From positions 32,098,904 through 32,162,903 of the forward strand of contig CP099839.1 in NCBI GenBank assembly GCA_030062745.1: a DNA stretch of 64,000 nucleotides. The letters run 5' to 3'. Each line of letters starts with the position of its first letter. Positions within the stretch are counted from its first letter, which is position 1. Of this stretch, positions 32,001 to 42,431 are shown piece by piece. The position numbers and the translations under genes were made by a program. This DNA is from Capitulum mitella. Taxonomy: Eukaryota; Arthropoda; Thecostraca; Pollicipedomorpha; Pollicipedidae. The notes beneath the pieces are model-generated. The model saw only the letters and a program-made list of their open reading frames with translations, ran no database searches and was not told the origin of the DNA.

Positions 32001-34018
32001 GACGTAGCCTGAGGAAGGCTGGAGTCCTTGCTGGGAATGTCGGGACCAAGGACTGGTTCCGGACTTCTCAAGAAAGCATTATACGAGAAAGCATCATCAT
32101 GAAGGGAAGTTGGATGAAGTCGCCCACACTTACCGCATTCTTGCTTCCTCTGACACATCCTCCAGATGTGTCCCCTTTTCAAGCATCCACGACAAAGGCC
32201 GTGCTTCCTGACGACGGCTTGCCTTTCGGATAGCGTCATCCTGAGGTATGCCTCGCACTTGTCGATGAAGTGACTGCCAGAACAAAGGAAGCATCCATGT
32301 CGAGAGGCTTGCATTGAATGCTGTGTATTGCTCTGTTTGGATGATCTTGGGCCTTCTGCTTTCACTCCTGCTGTTGATGTGAATGTTCTAGCTTTACCGG
32401 TAAATGTTCTTTCTCTGTTAGACACATCCTTCACAGTGGTCATCTCAGCTTCTTGAATATTCACTGGGCCGCATGCGATGCGAGCTTCTTTGCTAAGGAA
32501 CTTCACAAATGCAGGGAATGGTGGATATCTGTTTGGTGAGTCGGGTCCACCTTGACACTCATAGAGCCACTCATCGACAACACGTTTCCAACGATCCACA
32601 AGGTGCTTTGGCAGCTTCTTCAGCATCATGGCATTTTCATGAGGATCATCCAGAACTTTCAGATGGCACACAGCACTCGATGCTACGAGACACTGTTCGA
32701 GAAAGTCTGAAAAGTTCCTCAATGCTTTTCCATCTCCTGGTCTGATGACAGGCCAATCTCTGATGCGCTGCCGGTATGAGCTGCTCATGATGAACTCGTT
32801 TCCATACCTTTCCAGCAACTTTTCTTTTGCCTTGTTATAGGCGTCATCTGTACTCAGGTGAAGGAAGCCTACTATGGCATCTGGAGCTTCTCCTCCTGTA
32901 TACTTGTTCAAGAAATGAAGACACTCAGCTGGAGATGATGTTTGTCTTTCTATATACGTCTCAAACGACTTCATCCATAGAGAAAACCTCCCCACATCTC
33001 CTCTGAATATTTCTGGTTTGAGTGTAGGCAGATGGGCACGTTTCATCTGATCGCTAATCAGAACTGTGAGGCCCTCCAGGACTTCATTTTCAGATCCTCC
33101 TTGAGCACATGGTCTTGCACTAGTTTGGTGCATGAAGCTTTGAGAACAATCCTTTTCTTCTTTCCCTTTCTGTTTCTCTGCATTTTGGTTTGCTGTTTGC
33201 TTTTCAAACTGATCGAGTGCTCTTGTTTTTGCTTTACTTATGGCCATTGCTGTCTTTAACCCATAGCGTTCTTCTTCAAACTTGAGTTCAAGCTTCTGTT
33301 TATCCAGCTGCTGCCTTCGCTTCTGCAGTTCAGCCTTCATCTCTTTCTGTGACAAGCTTGAATACTTTTCAGCATGACCAATATCTTCCTTCACTTCAGA
33401 GGCATCTGAACAAGAATCCAGTGCAAGCTGGTTGTCCTCCATCTGTAATTCCAATCTTTGTTTCTCCAACTGGTGTCTCTCATTCAATGCTTCAGCTTTT
33501 GCTGTCAGTTTTGCTTGTCTCTGGACTTCATCAAGCCTCAACATGCCAACCTTGGTTTCCACTGAGCTTGATCCCTGACTCACTCTCGATACAATGTCAC
33601 AGTTTGAGACACTTTCAAATGGTTCAACATTTGATGCTTTATCTGATTCCCTCAGTAGATCAACATACTTCTCAACAGTCATCTCAATTTCATTCAGGCT
33701 TTGCATGTGAGCTGAATGTTTGGTCTTGTGATCCTTCAGATCTGATTCTGGCAACAGATCACTCACCTCCTTGTTCATCTGGGAGAACTCCTTGAAAATT
33801 TCCTTCCATTCTTCAAACTTGACTTTTACAACCTCCAAAGCATCTTCTTGAAGTGTATGTGTACACAAAATACTACCCTTTCTCTGAAGAGTATTCAGCA
33901 AGTGCCTGTAGTTTTTTAACTTCAAGTCTAATTGGTACTGCTTGCCCTTTTCAGGGGCATGATATGCTCTACCTCTACTAGAATGGGCTCCTACATTTTC
34001 ATGATCATCTACATCCAT
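28985..34018 (-). CDS. gag-pol: BEL/Pao gag-protease-RT-RNase H polyprotein
   Basis: 1677 codons from the Met at 34018, no internal stop. Domains in order: a charged coiled-coil-like N-terminus (about 155-290), a DUF1759-type gag region (about 330-480; LPTLKPEIFRGD), two CxxC-type zinc knuckles (about 573-640; HGCFLCSG, CRGCLKRGH), an A17-type aspartic protease (about 710; AVLDPQSDACFI), reverse transcriptase with FYIDD (about 1140), RNase H (HHFSDASL about 1320, FWTDS about 1395), and the start of the integrase zinc region. It makes virus-like particles and copies the element's RNA; integration needs the frame-shifted segment downstream. Up to the final frame change it looks intact, which with near-identical LTRs indicates a recent insertion. 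The last 25 or so codons are out of frame. Confidence 0.95.
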   Translation of the reverse strand: MDVDDHENVGAHSSRGRAYHAPEKGKQYQLDLKLKNYRHLLNTLQRKGSILCTHTLQEDALEVVKVKFEEWKEIFKEFSQMNKEVSDLLPESDLKDHKTKHSAHMQSLNEIEMTVEKYVDLLRESDKASNVEPFESVSNCDIVSRVSQGSSSVETKVGMLRLDEVQRQAKLTAKAEALNERHQLEKQRLELQMEDNQLALDSCSDASEVKEDIGHAEKYSSLSQKEMKAELQKRRQQLDKQKLELKFEEERYGLKTAMAISKAKTRALDQFEKQTANQNAEKQKGKEEKDCSQSFMHQTSARPCAQGGSENEVLEGLTVLISDQMKRAHLPTLKPEIFRGDVGRFSLWMKSFETYIERQTSSPAECLHFLNKYTGGEAPDAIVGFLHLSTDDAYNKAKEKLLERYGNEFIMSSSYRQRIRDWPVIRPGDGKALRNFSDFLEQCLVASSAVCHLKVLDDPHENAMMLKKLPKHLVDRWKRVVDEWLYECQGGPDSPNRYPPFPAFVKFLSKEARIACGPVNIQEAEMTTVKDVSNRERTFTGKARTFTSTAGVKAEGPRSSKQSNTQHSMQASRHGCFLCSGSHFIDKCEAYLRMTLSERQAVVRKHGLCRGCLKRGHIWRMCQRKQECGKCGRLHPTSLHDDAFSYNAFLRSPEPVLGPDIPSKDSSLPQATSLHVTSDDNANPTSSCSHSMIVPVGLHVRNRPERKMLVYAVLDPQSDACFISESVRKTLKADGRSVLLELKTITGRSAVKSAVIDGLVVQAVSSEEEVQLPACYVRDEIPADRCSIPRKHAAQQWTHLAVLADHLLPYFPSAEIGLLIGTNCARAIKPREVIPGHEDDPWAVKTALGWGIVGPVGGSEAGTGPCRFVDTGQGQRKLCHFAFKTQVHVTPMQISRLLEADFTDTAPVKALSVEDQTFLMKMKEGIHRRPDGHYEMPLPMKDCRATLPNNRTMALKRVQGLKSKLVRNGVYRCHYLSAMKATLDKGYAEPVPPGESEKARVWYIPHHGVYHPQKPDKLRVVFDCSAEYRGHVLNSNLLQGPDMTNSLTGILCRFRKNPVAFTCDIEGMFNQVGVNIEDRNYLRFLWWKDGCLEQEPSEYRMTTHLFGATSSPACAMFALRTAADDHEDIFGREAADFVRNDFYIDDGLTSVSDPEIAIRLIDNVRKMCEHGGFKLQKFVSNSRDVVKSIPLDLRCAGLQNLDVGRSDLPVQRTLGVEWDTEADMFQFSVTRKDRKVSRRGILSTVSSVFDPLGFISPFILTGKCILKELCQQGYGWDEDVPETVADRWNEWFSDLPLLAKIKIPRCFIPKGFGSIVSAELHHFSDASLVGYGQCSYLRLIDDGGQAVSRLVMSKARVTPSKSVTIPRLELTAALLSVQVSCFLRRELKIENLEEYFWTDSRVVLGYISNEARRFHIFVANRVQQIRDQTMPSQWRYIDTNSNPADAASRGLTATQLVSNDLWWKGPPILSDAAPIPEQELQTSIDPGDPEIKRSGEMKTRSVFTTAATQKGKFASLLERLQYFSDWHRAKRAVAICRRYVEILRRHVSSDKAFPRDSDPMSVEEIRKAEVVILTAVQREAFAEEFKTLRTETAAEACRKRMNRRQTRALAKGSPLYKLDPCLRKDGILCVGGRLSRASLSVDLLHPVILPRKSHIYWIDHRSEPPKNPPFRARYDTQ

Positions 34019-34336
34019 CTTGAGAACCCTTTTCTTAAATCAATTGCAGCAACCAAAGAAACAGAGCAACTGATGTGAAGTGGCCAAGCATGTGAAATGC
34101 AAAATGAGTGGAGTATATCCAGTTCTGCTCAAATGTTAGTGTTTGAAAAGTCAAAAGTATCACTAAGTACAATCAACATCTGATGTGGTTCAATGGAGTC
34201 ACAAACAGGGAACAGGACAAGGAGGTACAAAAGGAAATGATTACCTACATCATCAGGCTGCACAATGCACTGGACATCTTTCACTACATCAATCAAACTA
34301 ATTTCTAGGCTACACCATCTGAGGAAATGTTTCTAC
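34019..34336 (-). other. BEL 5' untranslated leader
   Basis: DNA between the 5' LTR and the first Met. The primer-binding site should be at its right edge, but no tRNA-like TGG-start sequence abuts the LTR. TGGTGTAGCC begins about 19 bp inside and is only a weak candidate. Confidence 0.6.
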
Positions 34337-34626
34337 TGTACCGGCCTTTTGGCTAATTAAGGATCGGTGTACGGTTCAGACAATCCTTTTATTTACGTAG
34401 AAACCTGCAATCATGGGCAATCAATCAATCAAAAGAGAAAACAGCTGCAATAGTTAGATTTTAGTCACAAAGAAAATTAAATAGTTACATTTTCCGGAGT
34501 GGTGCCGGCCTCCCAGTCAGGAACAAAGTGACACTCAAAAACAAATTTTAGACAAGGTCGCCGCAAACGGCGCAGTTAAATCATCAACCAAACAAAAACA
34601 AATGATCACCGCAGACTGCGGTAACA
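34337..34626 (-). repeat. BEL/Pao 5' LTR (290 bp)
   Basis: Same termini as the 3' LTR (TGTACCGG...GGTAACA on the + strand). It should carry the promoter for minus-strand transcription of the element. Confidence 0.95.
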
Positions 34627-34631
34627 AGGTG
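34627..34631. other. BEL target-site duplication, right copy
   Basis: AGGTG immediately after the LTR, matching 27268-27272. Confidence 0.92.
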
Positions 34632-34641
34632 ATATCTGTCT

Positions 34642-34701
<60 letters not shown>

Positions 34702-34939
34702 CAGACAGGGATATGTGCGATTTTTACCTGATAACAAGTAGCAGAAAAACTTATGAATTTCCGTTGGTCAGAGTAATGTGGTCTGAGGGATCGTTATAAA
34801 ATAATCCCTCAGATAGTCTCAAGAGAATGTTATAAGACAATAGGCCCTTGAGAAACTTACATTTTGGGGGAGGTTAAGCTGCCGGGCACTCGGCTCCCGC
34901 CCCCTCCCCCCCAATCATTAGCAGAAATCAACGCCTTTG
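34632..34939 (+). mobile_element. R3 hAT-like MITE, copy A, right half
   Basis: It aligns with 58549-58776 of copy C: the TA tract, GATATGTGCGATTTTT, GAGAAACTTACATTT, GCCGGGC-CTCGGCTC, and the end GCAGAAATCAACGCCTTTG. It completes the element begun at 27088. The TA tract spans about 34644-34700, just beyond the BEL integration point. Confidence 0.85.
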
Positions 34940-35228
34940 CTTCGGACTGTCTGCGCACGCTGGCTGCTGCGGGTGCCGGAAGGTGGGACATGTTTGCAAG
35001 AGGTGCAGAGCGGTGCATACCGTGCAGGCAAGCAGCATGGGATTGGCTGACGAAACCTTCATGTTTCGGGTGAACAGCACATCGAGGCCGGACCGGGTCC
35101 GGCCGTACAGGACTACGGTGGAAGTCAGCAGGAGGCGGCTGGTGTTTGAAGTAGACACAGGAGCAAGTCGGACGATCATCAGTGAGGCCATTTGGCGGAC
35201 GGACTTGTCGAGCGCTCCACTGGAGTAG
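34940..35228 (+). pseudogene. Ty3/gypsy nucleocapsid end and protease remnant
   Basis: The + strand frame resumes the gag zinc-knuckle region with CGCRKVGHVCKRC (about 34965-35005). A retroviral-type aspartic protease then reads FEVDTGASRTIISEAIW (35139-35190), with the canonical DTGA active-site motif. A stop at 35228 ends the frame, and frame changes separate it from the reverse transcriptase. A second CCHC knuckle is restored in spacing only if the R3 insertion and one target copy are ignored. Confidence 0.65.
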
Positions 35229-35539
35229 GGCGAGGAGTCGCTGACAACATATGATGGGGACGCGGCGCCGGTGCGCGGCCGACTGTCAGCGCACGTCAGG
35301 CGTGGCGTGCAGGAGGCCACCCTGCCCCTGCTTGCCCTGTTCGCCGTGAGTGGGGCCGGGCCGCCGCTCCTCGGCGAGACTGGCCGGCACAGCTACGGCT
35401 GCCGTGGTATCTTAAGCATGTCCTCACCGCTGAGGTCTTCAGAAGTGCAGCGTGCTGTTTCAGGATGAAGTAGGTGCCTGTACGCAGACGGTCAGTCTGG
35501 ACATTGGCCCATCGGTTCCACCGAAGTTTTACAAACCGC

Positions 35540-36096
35540 GGCCCGTGCCCCGGCTTTGCTTCCACACGTAAATGCGGAGTAGGACAGGCAAACCGAGCGG
35601 GGCTTTCGGTAGTCGGCGAAGACCTCTGAGTGGGCGGCGCCCGTTGTCACCGTGCTGAAAGGTGACGAGCTCCGTTATGATGTGTGGCACCGACGACCTG
35701 ACGATGAACAGAATTTCCTGGCTCGAGCAGTACCCACGTCCGCGCATTGATGAACTTTTCACCGACCTAGTTGGAGACCAGAAGTTCATGCGGCTGGATC
35801 TCAAAGATGCACATTTGCTGGGGCCTCTGGGTAAGAACAGCCAGCGCTGCACCGTCACCAACACCAGCCGCGGCCTGATGGCGGACACTCGTCTGGTGTA
35901 CGGAATGTCGTTAGCTCCGGCGGCGTCCCAGTGGATGATGGAGCAGCTGCTGGCGGACTTGTCGCACGTGACCGTCTTCCTGGACGACGTGTGCATCACG
36001 CACCGGAACGGTAAGGAGCACCAGCACAACGTGGAGGTGGTGCTGAAGTACCTCTTGGACGCGGGTCTGACGCGGAATCTCCGCAAGTGCCAGTGA
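35540..36096 (+). pseudogene. Ty3/gypsy reverse transcriptase remnant
   Basis: The frame from 35662 reads ISWLEQYPRPRIDELFTDL, KFMRLDLKDAH, VYGMSLAPAASQWMMEQLL, VTVFLDDVCITHRN and GLTRNLRKCQ. This is the usual Ty3/gypsy order, with FLDD in place of YIDD/YLDD. The conserved N-terminal part is displaced in another frame and a stop follows KCQ at 36096. Inactive. Confidence 0.8.
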
Positions 36097-36780
36097 ATGG
36101 TGCCAGAAGTGGAGTACCTCGGGCACCGGTTGGATCAAAGCGGCATCCACCTCACGATAGAGAAAAGTGCGAGCGATCGTGGAGGCGCCACGGCCCGTGG
36201 GCGACAAGCAGCTGAATTCCTGCCGTGGGCTTCTGGTGTACTACTGGAAGTTCTGGACAGTCTTGCCGCCGTGGCGTCGCCACTGTAAAAGCTGCTGAAG
36301 GCGGATGAGCCGTGGCGCTGGGGGCCGGCAGAACAGGCGGCGTTTTCTCGCACTAAACAACTGTTGGTCCAGGCTCCGTGGCTCTCTCCTCACTACAATG
36401 TGACTGCGTCTCTGCTCCTTACTGTTGATGTCAGTCCCTACGATCAAGGGAGCGGTCCTGTCTGTCATAGACGCTTCTGGTGTAGAGCGCCCCGTGAGAT
36501 ACGCCTCCCGGAGCCAACTACAAGCCAACCAACTACAGCGAGCTCGACAAGGAAGGTCTGACTGTTGTCTCCGGACAAAAATAGTTTCACCAGTTCCTGT
36601 GCGACCAAAACTTTGTGATTCAGACGGACCACAAACCGCGGCTGGGCCTCCTGAGCAGCGACAAGCCGCTGCCACTCATGTTGCCACCCCGAGTAACCAG
36701 TTGGCGTCACTCTGCAGGCGTACCAGTACAAGCTGGAGTACGTCCTCTGATCGCCAAATTGACAACGACGGTCGAAGTCG
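36097..36780 (+). pseudogene. Ty3/gypsy RT connection and RNase H remnant
   Basis: Split over three frames: VPEVEYLGHRLDQSGIHL (36100-36155), then LTVDVSPYDQG and related text around 36420-36460, then IQTDHKPRLGLLSSDKPLP (36618-36675). The EYLGH and TDHKPL-type motifs are diagnostic of this region in Ty3/gypsy pol. Frameshifts are numerous. Confidence 0.7.
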
Positions 36781-36929
36781 TTGGCTGCCGTCGCTGCCGA
36801 AGTCGTTGCCGCTGACTGACTACTCGGCCAGTGTTCCAGACCAGGGGACATCGTCGGTCTCCTGGAGTCTGAGGGTCAGCTGATTCGCGTCGATGAGGTC
36901 AGTCGGTGCACGGACCGTGCCCCCGTAAT

Positions 36930-37560
36930 CGCTTGCGCATATCAGTCGGTCATGGACGGCCGCTGGACGGAGCCATTGGCTGGTGGGATGGAACCGTTCT
37001 ACCAGTGCCGCTCGAGCTCAGCCCCAAGAATAGCAGTCTGCTCTGGGGCAACCGGGGTGCGGTGCCTACTGTCCTGCGGAACACAGTACTCTCGCTGCTT
37101 CATCAGGGACGTCCTGGAGTCGTGGCCATGAAGTCCAAGGCTCGTGCTCGCGTGTGGCGGCCAGGTATGGATGCTGGGATCGAGCCGAGGGTGCGGAACT
37201 GTCACCCGTGTCAGCTCAGCTGGCCCCGGGCATCTCCGGTGCCGAAGAGTCCCTGGCCCTGCCCAAACACACCATGGAATCGTCTCCACATGGAGTGCTG
37301 GACCGGTCAATGGAGCCATGATCCTGGTAATCGTGGGTGCCTAATCCAAGTGGATCGCAGCGCATTCTACGACATCGACCACTGTGGAGGCGACGATCGG
37401 AAGGCTGCGGATGATCCTTGCCGAGCACGGGGCCTCGCGTGGTGGTTAATGATAACGCAGCGGTGTTCATCAGTGATGTGCTTTGTCTGTTTTTACTTGT
37501 AATGGCGTGACATCTGTAACCGTCCATCCTGCCCTTCACCCAAAGTCTTACGTTCAAGGG
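36930..37560 (+). pseudogene. Ty3/gypsy integrase remnant
   Basis: It contains LLHQGRPGVVAMKSKARARVW and GMDAGIEPRVRNCHPCQLS, the HHCC zinc-binding region with the first His position changed, then PNTPWNRLHMECW where the first catalytic Asp is expected. Downstream motifs are dispersed over several frames. The order and context secure the call; the protein is dead. Confidence 0.72.
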
Positions 37561-38395
37561 GAGTGTGCGGCCAAGTGGTCTAAGCCGGCCTGAAGAAGCA
37601 TGGTGCTGGGACGCTGCAGATGCGCTGGATTCTGGTGCTGTTCCAGTATCGGACGACATCCTACTCTACTACCGGTGTCTCGCCCTCGGAGCTGCCCTAC
37701 GGCCACTCGCTGACGGGTCCGGCTGGACTGCGCCCTATTTGGCCGCGTCGGCGCCAAACAAGAGCGGCATATACTGGCGAACAACCAAGACCTGGCTGCG
37801 TTTCGGCAGTTCCAACCAGGCGACACTGTGCATGTCTGTCGTAGATAATCGTCCGTGACAGTCAGCGGTGGTCGTCAACATGTCCGACCGCCAATGTGAC
37901 GTCCGGCTGCCGCACGATCGTGGTTTCGGTCTGCACGTCGATCACCTGCGGGTCCGGCCACCTCGCATCCCTTCCGCCACCGCAGGCCGGTGTTGCCACC
38001 CGCTGACGCCCCGCAGGCGCTACCTGTCCTGACGGCCTCTTGCTGCCCTGTGCGCGAAGTACTGTCGGGCTCGCCGTCCGCCACCTCGAGGGTGTTGCAT
38101 GTTGCGGCTCCTGGTCGGTCTGGCCGCGAGCGTCAGGTGTTCGTTTCCAGTAATGCTTTCGTTCCCGTCCGGAACCAACTCGTACAGGGGGTCGTTGGTG
38201 TGTTTATGCTCGTTCGTTTGTGCTTCTTCCTAACCCTTTGCCCAGCATGCTCGCTGGTCGTAGGCCTGTTCGACTAGCTCCGCCCGTTTGTTTCCTCATG
38301 CTGGAAGGACATTGTCAATCTTAGGGAAGAAGAGGTGATATATGAGGAGGTTTAGCCCAGAGCTGCCGCCGCGAGCAATTAGAAATAAACATTGT
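37561..38395 (+). pseudogene. Ty3/gypsy integrase C-terminal region and 3' leader
   Basis: Frames read PTRRHCACLS and similar text near 37815-37845, where Ty3/gypsy elements have the basic FxxGDxV region after the catalytic core. From about 38110 no protein similarity is seen; this part leads into the right LTR. Confidence 0.45.
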
Positions 38396-38457
38396 CGGTG
38401 CCTCAACTCTGGAAGGAAGTGTGAAATACAGCGCCCTACGCGGTAGACGTGCGTGCA
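38396..38457 (+). repeat. Ty3/gypsy right LTR, conserved block
   Basis: Partner of 26209-26270 (about 84% identity by eye). An AATAAA at 38496-38501 could be the element's poly(A) signal. The much lower LTR identity than in the BEL element shows this insertion is far older. Confidence 0.62.
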
Positions 38458-38739
38458 TTGATTTCTTTTTTTCATGGATAGATCTTGTTTCACCCAATAA
38501 ATCCGCCGCGTAGGACGCTATGGCGTGCAGTGACTGGCGGGCTATCGCGTAGCTGTGGTGATGATGGGTACGTCAATCAATCACAGTGTCCGGATATAAG
38601 TTCTATAAGTCATGATCTCACGCTTAAAATCATTTCCAGCTCCGCAAAAGCACAAAGTTTTGGGGGTGAAAAACGTTCAGAAGACATTGTTTAACTGCAT
38701 AAATTACAAGTCTGCTATCGCGGTTCAGAACCCAATAGA

Positions 38740-38980
38740 AAGGTAGACCCTTTAAACCCTTTACCCTTTACCCTACTGTACCCTTTAAAGCCGGGGCCGC
38801 AGAATGAACTAAATTTGTTCCCTTTTCGGGTCTTCGCCAAACATCGAAACACTTAGTACTACTTATTTCAATATTGGAGCCTTCTCGAATATTCGAATAT
38901 TGATTTCAGTGCTAATCTATTCCTCGAAAGATGAATATTTGGTCGAATGTTCGAATATTTCGAATCCGAATAATTAACTC
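38740..38980. repeat. Two short word arrays (ACCCTTTA and TCGAATATT)
   Basis: ACCCTTTA variants repeat at 38747-38790. TCGAATATTCGAATATT variants, including the palindromic CGAATATTCG, repeat at about 38892-38972. Confidence 0.75.
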
Positions 38981-39189
38981 TACTGGTAACCTGTCCTGGC
39001 TTCTCTCCGTTCAGGGCACGGCTTAATTAGGTTCGGCAGCATGGAGAAGACTTTGTCGCCCGCGATCACATGTCGAATGGCCTCTGCTCTCCGCCCCCCC
39101 CCCCCGTCCCCCCGCCTTGAAGCGCGACAGGTAGTGGCAGGTGGATAGCCGTCCACCTGACGCTGAGATTTAGGAATATCTCACCATCG

Positions 39190-39612
39190 CTCTCGATTCT
39201 AGGACAAAAGATCCAAAGGCCAAATATCGAATGCCAAAATATTGCAGCTAAATATCAACGGCTAATGGCTAATTATCGAAACGCATGAATATAGACCTGC
39301 CTAAATATCGAAATGCCAAACCATCGAATGGCGGAATATCGAATGGATAAGTATGGACATGCCCTAATATAGAAATGCCAAGCTATCGCATGGCGGAATA
39401 TGGACGGCATAAATATATCCAGGCCTAATTATCGAAACGTCGGATCATCGAATGGCAGAATATTGACAGGACGGATATCGACAAGCTTTCGAAATGCCAA
39501 ATGATCGAATGGCAGAATATTGGCAAGATAAATATCGAATGGTGAGATACCGTAACGTAAAATTATCGAATGGCAAAATACAAATCGACCAATGATCAAA
39601 TGACATGATGCA
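39190..39612. repeat. Degenerate word array (AATATCGAATGGCA)
   Basis: Variants of (A)ATATCGAATGGC, ATCGAAATGCC and ATATCGACA recur about every 15-20 bp over more than 400 bp. Spacing is irregular, unlike a satellite. Confidence 0.88.
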
Positions 39613-40635
39613 GCGAACGGTGTGTCGCAGATGCACAGAAGTGCGTGCGACAAGACATGCAGCGGACTGTGCTATGCGTGAGACATTGGATGTACATTGC
39701 AGAAGTACTGCATAGGGCATGGCCGATGTTGAAAAAATGGCGTATGGAAGGCATTTGTGGCCTTGCGAATGCATGTAGTGCGTTTCTGTGGCCTGCTTAC
39801 GCCCGTGGTCACGGTCATCCCTTCGCGGCCCTCGCGGGTCGTGCACATGCCGGCCTACCCGAGCCCTGTCAATTGGGTGAAGTGTGGACCCCCGTCCTCC
39901 CCCAGGGTCTCCTGCCATGACTGTAACACAATCAAACATTGAACATTAAAAAGTGGCGTAGCCGCGTGAAAAGAGGCGATTGGTTGGGTACATGGATGGA
40001 TGCGCAGTGTGTAGTGAGACAGCAGTCCAATCTACCATTATTGAAGTACCATACCGTACCTCAGGCGTGCAGAGGCGAACAAGCCGCAGTCGCATGTTAT
40101 GTTCGTGCAAATTTAGCGTCTGCGGCTCCGACCGGAAGTATGGAGGCGTATTCGTAAGGTTCGTAAGATTCGTAAAGCGGTTTGGGCTAGTTTTCCTTTG
40201 CATGGTAGATCCGGCTTACATCGCGGCCGCAATGGTACCCAACCTAAATTGACCGCTCGGTCACGGGTGTGACCAGTGGTGAACCCAGTATCTATTATGG
40301 AGACTGTACACATCATATGGGTTGGAGTGGTTTTCGGCGATACTGTCCGACTTTCCACGCTGCTGACACCGCACTTGACCATTTTTGTGTTTTTTTCGAA
40401 AATGCACAAAATGCATCAAGAATTCGTTCACGACATTACTAGGAGGTCTCCGTGTCGTTTTATGCCAACCAGGCCATCTTTAAAACAAGGTAACCCACGC
40501 ACAACCTGGCCTAACCATTATGGCCACCGATTCATGCTACCCAGCAAGAGAACACCATCTACGATTGTCCGTCCCACAGGGAAGATATCGAATGGTAATG
40601 TCCGACGGTGGGGAAAGACTGCGGCCGCGTCGTTA
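39613..40635. other. Unassigned spacer
   Basis: Repeated GTAAGGTTCGTAAG-type text occurs near 40155. The frames at 39445-39939 and 40276-41124 cross word arrays or unrelated DNA and show no domain, so they are not called. Confidence 0.35.
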
Positions 40636-40950
40636 CGATCCCTTTCCGTTACGAACCTTTTCCAATATGAAGCGTGTCCAATGCGAACCTTTTCTAATGC
40701 GAACTTTATGTTGAAAAAAACTTTCGTTATGAGCCTGTTTCCTTACGGACTCATTCCCGTACGAGCCTTTTTCGTACAAACCCTTTTCATACTAACATTT
40801 TGCACTAGGAACTTTTCCGCTACGAACATTTTCCGACATCGACCTTTTCTGACACGAATCCTCTCCGATACTAACTTTTTACGACGCGAACTTTATGTTT
40901 TCGAACCTTTGGTTATCAACGTTTTCCCATGCGAACCGTTGGCATACAAC
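40636..40950 (-). repeat. Degenerate word array (ACGAACCTTTTCC)
   Basis: The word is the same type as at 22405-22960 (ACGAACCTTTTCC, ACGAACATTTTCC, GCGAACCGTTGG). Only one orientation is present here. A CCGGTCCGGTCC array follows at about 40977-41010. Confidence 0.85.
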
Positions 40951-41056
40951 ATACGTTGGCAATTTTGGTCTCGTTACCGGTCCGGTCCGGTCCGCGCCGC
41001 TCCGCACTGCTCCAGCCCGACCCGGGAAATCCGGGCTCCGTCCCCCGCAAAACAGG

Positions 41057-41473
41057 TAGGGGCGCCGATTTCTACTTCTGTAAATGATAAGGGGGGGGGC
41101 CGAGCCGAGGGCCCGACAACCTAACCTCCCCCAAATGTGAGTTTCACAACGGACTTAGCTCACTTTATTTTGACCAAACGAATATTTGAAGTTTTTTGTT
41201 ACCATTTATCGAACGGAAAATTGCATTTATCCCCGTATATACAGATATATATATAGATACAAGATAGAAAAATAGTTACATGCATCGCTTTCGACTTTAT
41301 TTTTTACTTTCTGTCTGTCTGTTATCTACTGTGACCGTTCTTTTCGTTATTATTACTTATTTCTCTTTAAAATCGGCAGAAAATATTGGGGGACCCAAAC
41401 CAACATTTGGTAGGCCCATATCAACATTGCCTGGGTCAGGGCCCTCTCAAAGCAACAGAAATCGACACCCCTG
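41057..41473 (-). mobile_element. R3 hAT-like MITE, copy B (417 bp, reverse)
   Basis: Ends are AGGGGCGCCGATTTCT at the left and AGAAATCGACACCCCTG at the right. The reverse complement follows copies A and C through GAGGGCCCTG, TTTGGG-CC, ATATTTTCTGCC and the TA-containing middle. Its 8-bp flanks do not match, so one edge may be altered. A 70-codon frame inside is not credible. Confidence 0.78.
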
Positions 41474-41474
41474 T

Positions 41475-42425
41475 ATGGAGAGTGTAAACTGAAGTCATCA
41501 ACTATGGCGGGAAACACGTTACTTTTTATCTTTGGAAATGCGATAGAAATAGGTATCGCAAAACAGCCTATATATTCGGATTACTTGGGGTGTAAGAAAT
41601 CAGATGATATAAATTTGGTGCAATTTACCTTTTATTTCACCAAAAGAGGGCGCAACAAAGCGAACGCCTGACATTTGCTCCGACGGGCGGAGCGATGTCG
41701 GCCGCGGAGTGATGAGTCTGCAGTACCACAGAATGCCTAAAATTATATTCTGTGTTGGATATCAACTCGAAAAACGTTTTTAAGACATCTAAGTTACGAA
41801 TTTAAGTTAATCCGAGGTCAGTCTAGGTCACTGGCTTTAGATAACCTTGGGTGACTTAAGATGACCTGAGATAACCTAAGATGATCTTGATATGTTATTC
41901 GACAATAATACTTGTTAACTGGGTGCTACATTTTACTGCAACCTTTATTATTAGCTACAATAAATGCTCCTGCAGCTCCGAGAACGCATTTGAGCCAACG
42001 ACCCCGCATGTCAACGATTGACATAGCATGACCTGGATCGGACGTCGTAGGTAAAATGCAATCATGCTGTGTGCAGGTACTCATAATTGATTGACGAACA
42101 CCATGGTCTCCGTTTCGTGTCATCATCAATTATTCTTTGGCGTTCATTTGAGCTTACACTCGAAAAAGTACCACTTTCTGCCAATTTTTTACCTGTGACT
42201 CGACCTGGGAGGTCATCTGTTGACCTGAGACCCTGAAAAAAGACACCAATCGCGAGATCTCGTCACCCGCAACACGCTGGGTTTTTTGCGACGCCCTAGG
42301 ACGCACATGTGTGTCCTAGGGCGTGGAAAAGACCGGGGGTCGTTCCCCTCCCCCCTCGCCGTTCGCGTTACGCAGAAGGCCCGATATGGGCGAGGGTTAA
42401 GTCACGGTGGTCGACAAAAAAGGTT
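41475..42425 (+). repeat. Z-family repeat, copy 2 (uninterrupted)
   Basis: It aligns with 3095-3445 at its left end and with 5795-6400 plus 7630-7880 through the middle and right. Boxes include GGTGCAATTTACC, TCCGAGGTCAGTCTAGGTCA, a tight inverted repeat around CCTAGGACGCACATGTGTGTC (cut to CCTAGGACGCAC as label) at 42292-42324, and CGAGGGTTAA at the end. It serves as the empty site for R2. Confidence 0.7.
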
Positions 42426-42431
42426 TTGCCG

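Noticed and set aside
35296..37659. Minus-strand frames of 89-185 codons over the Ty3 region
   Set aside because: They are antisense to identifiable Ty3/gypsy RT, RNase H and integrase motifs on the plus strand.
40276..41124. 282-codon plus-strand frame
   Set aside because: It runs through a degenerate word array and a CCGGTCC array; the repetitive Phe/Thr/Asn text reflects the words.
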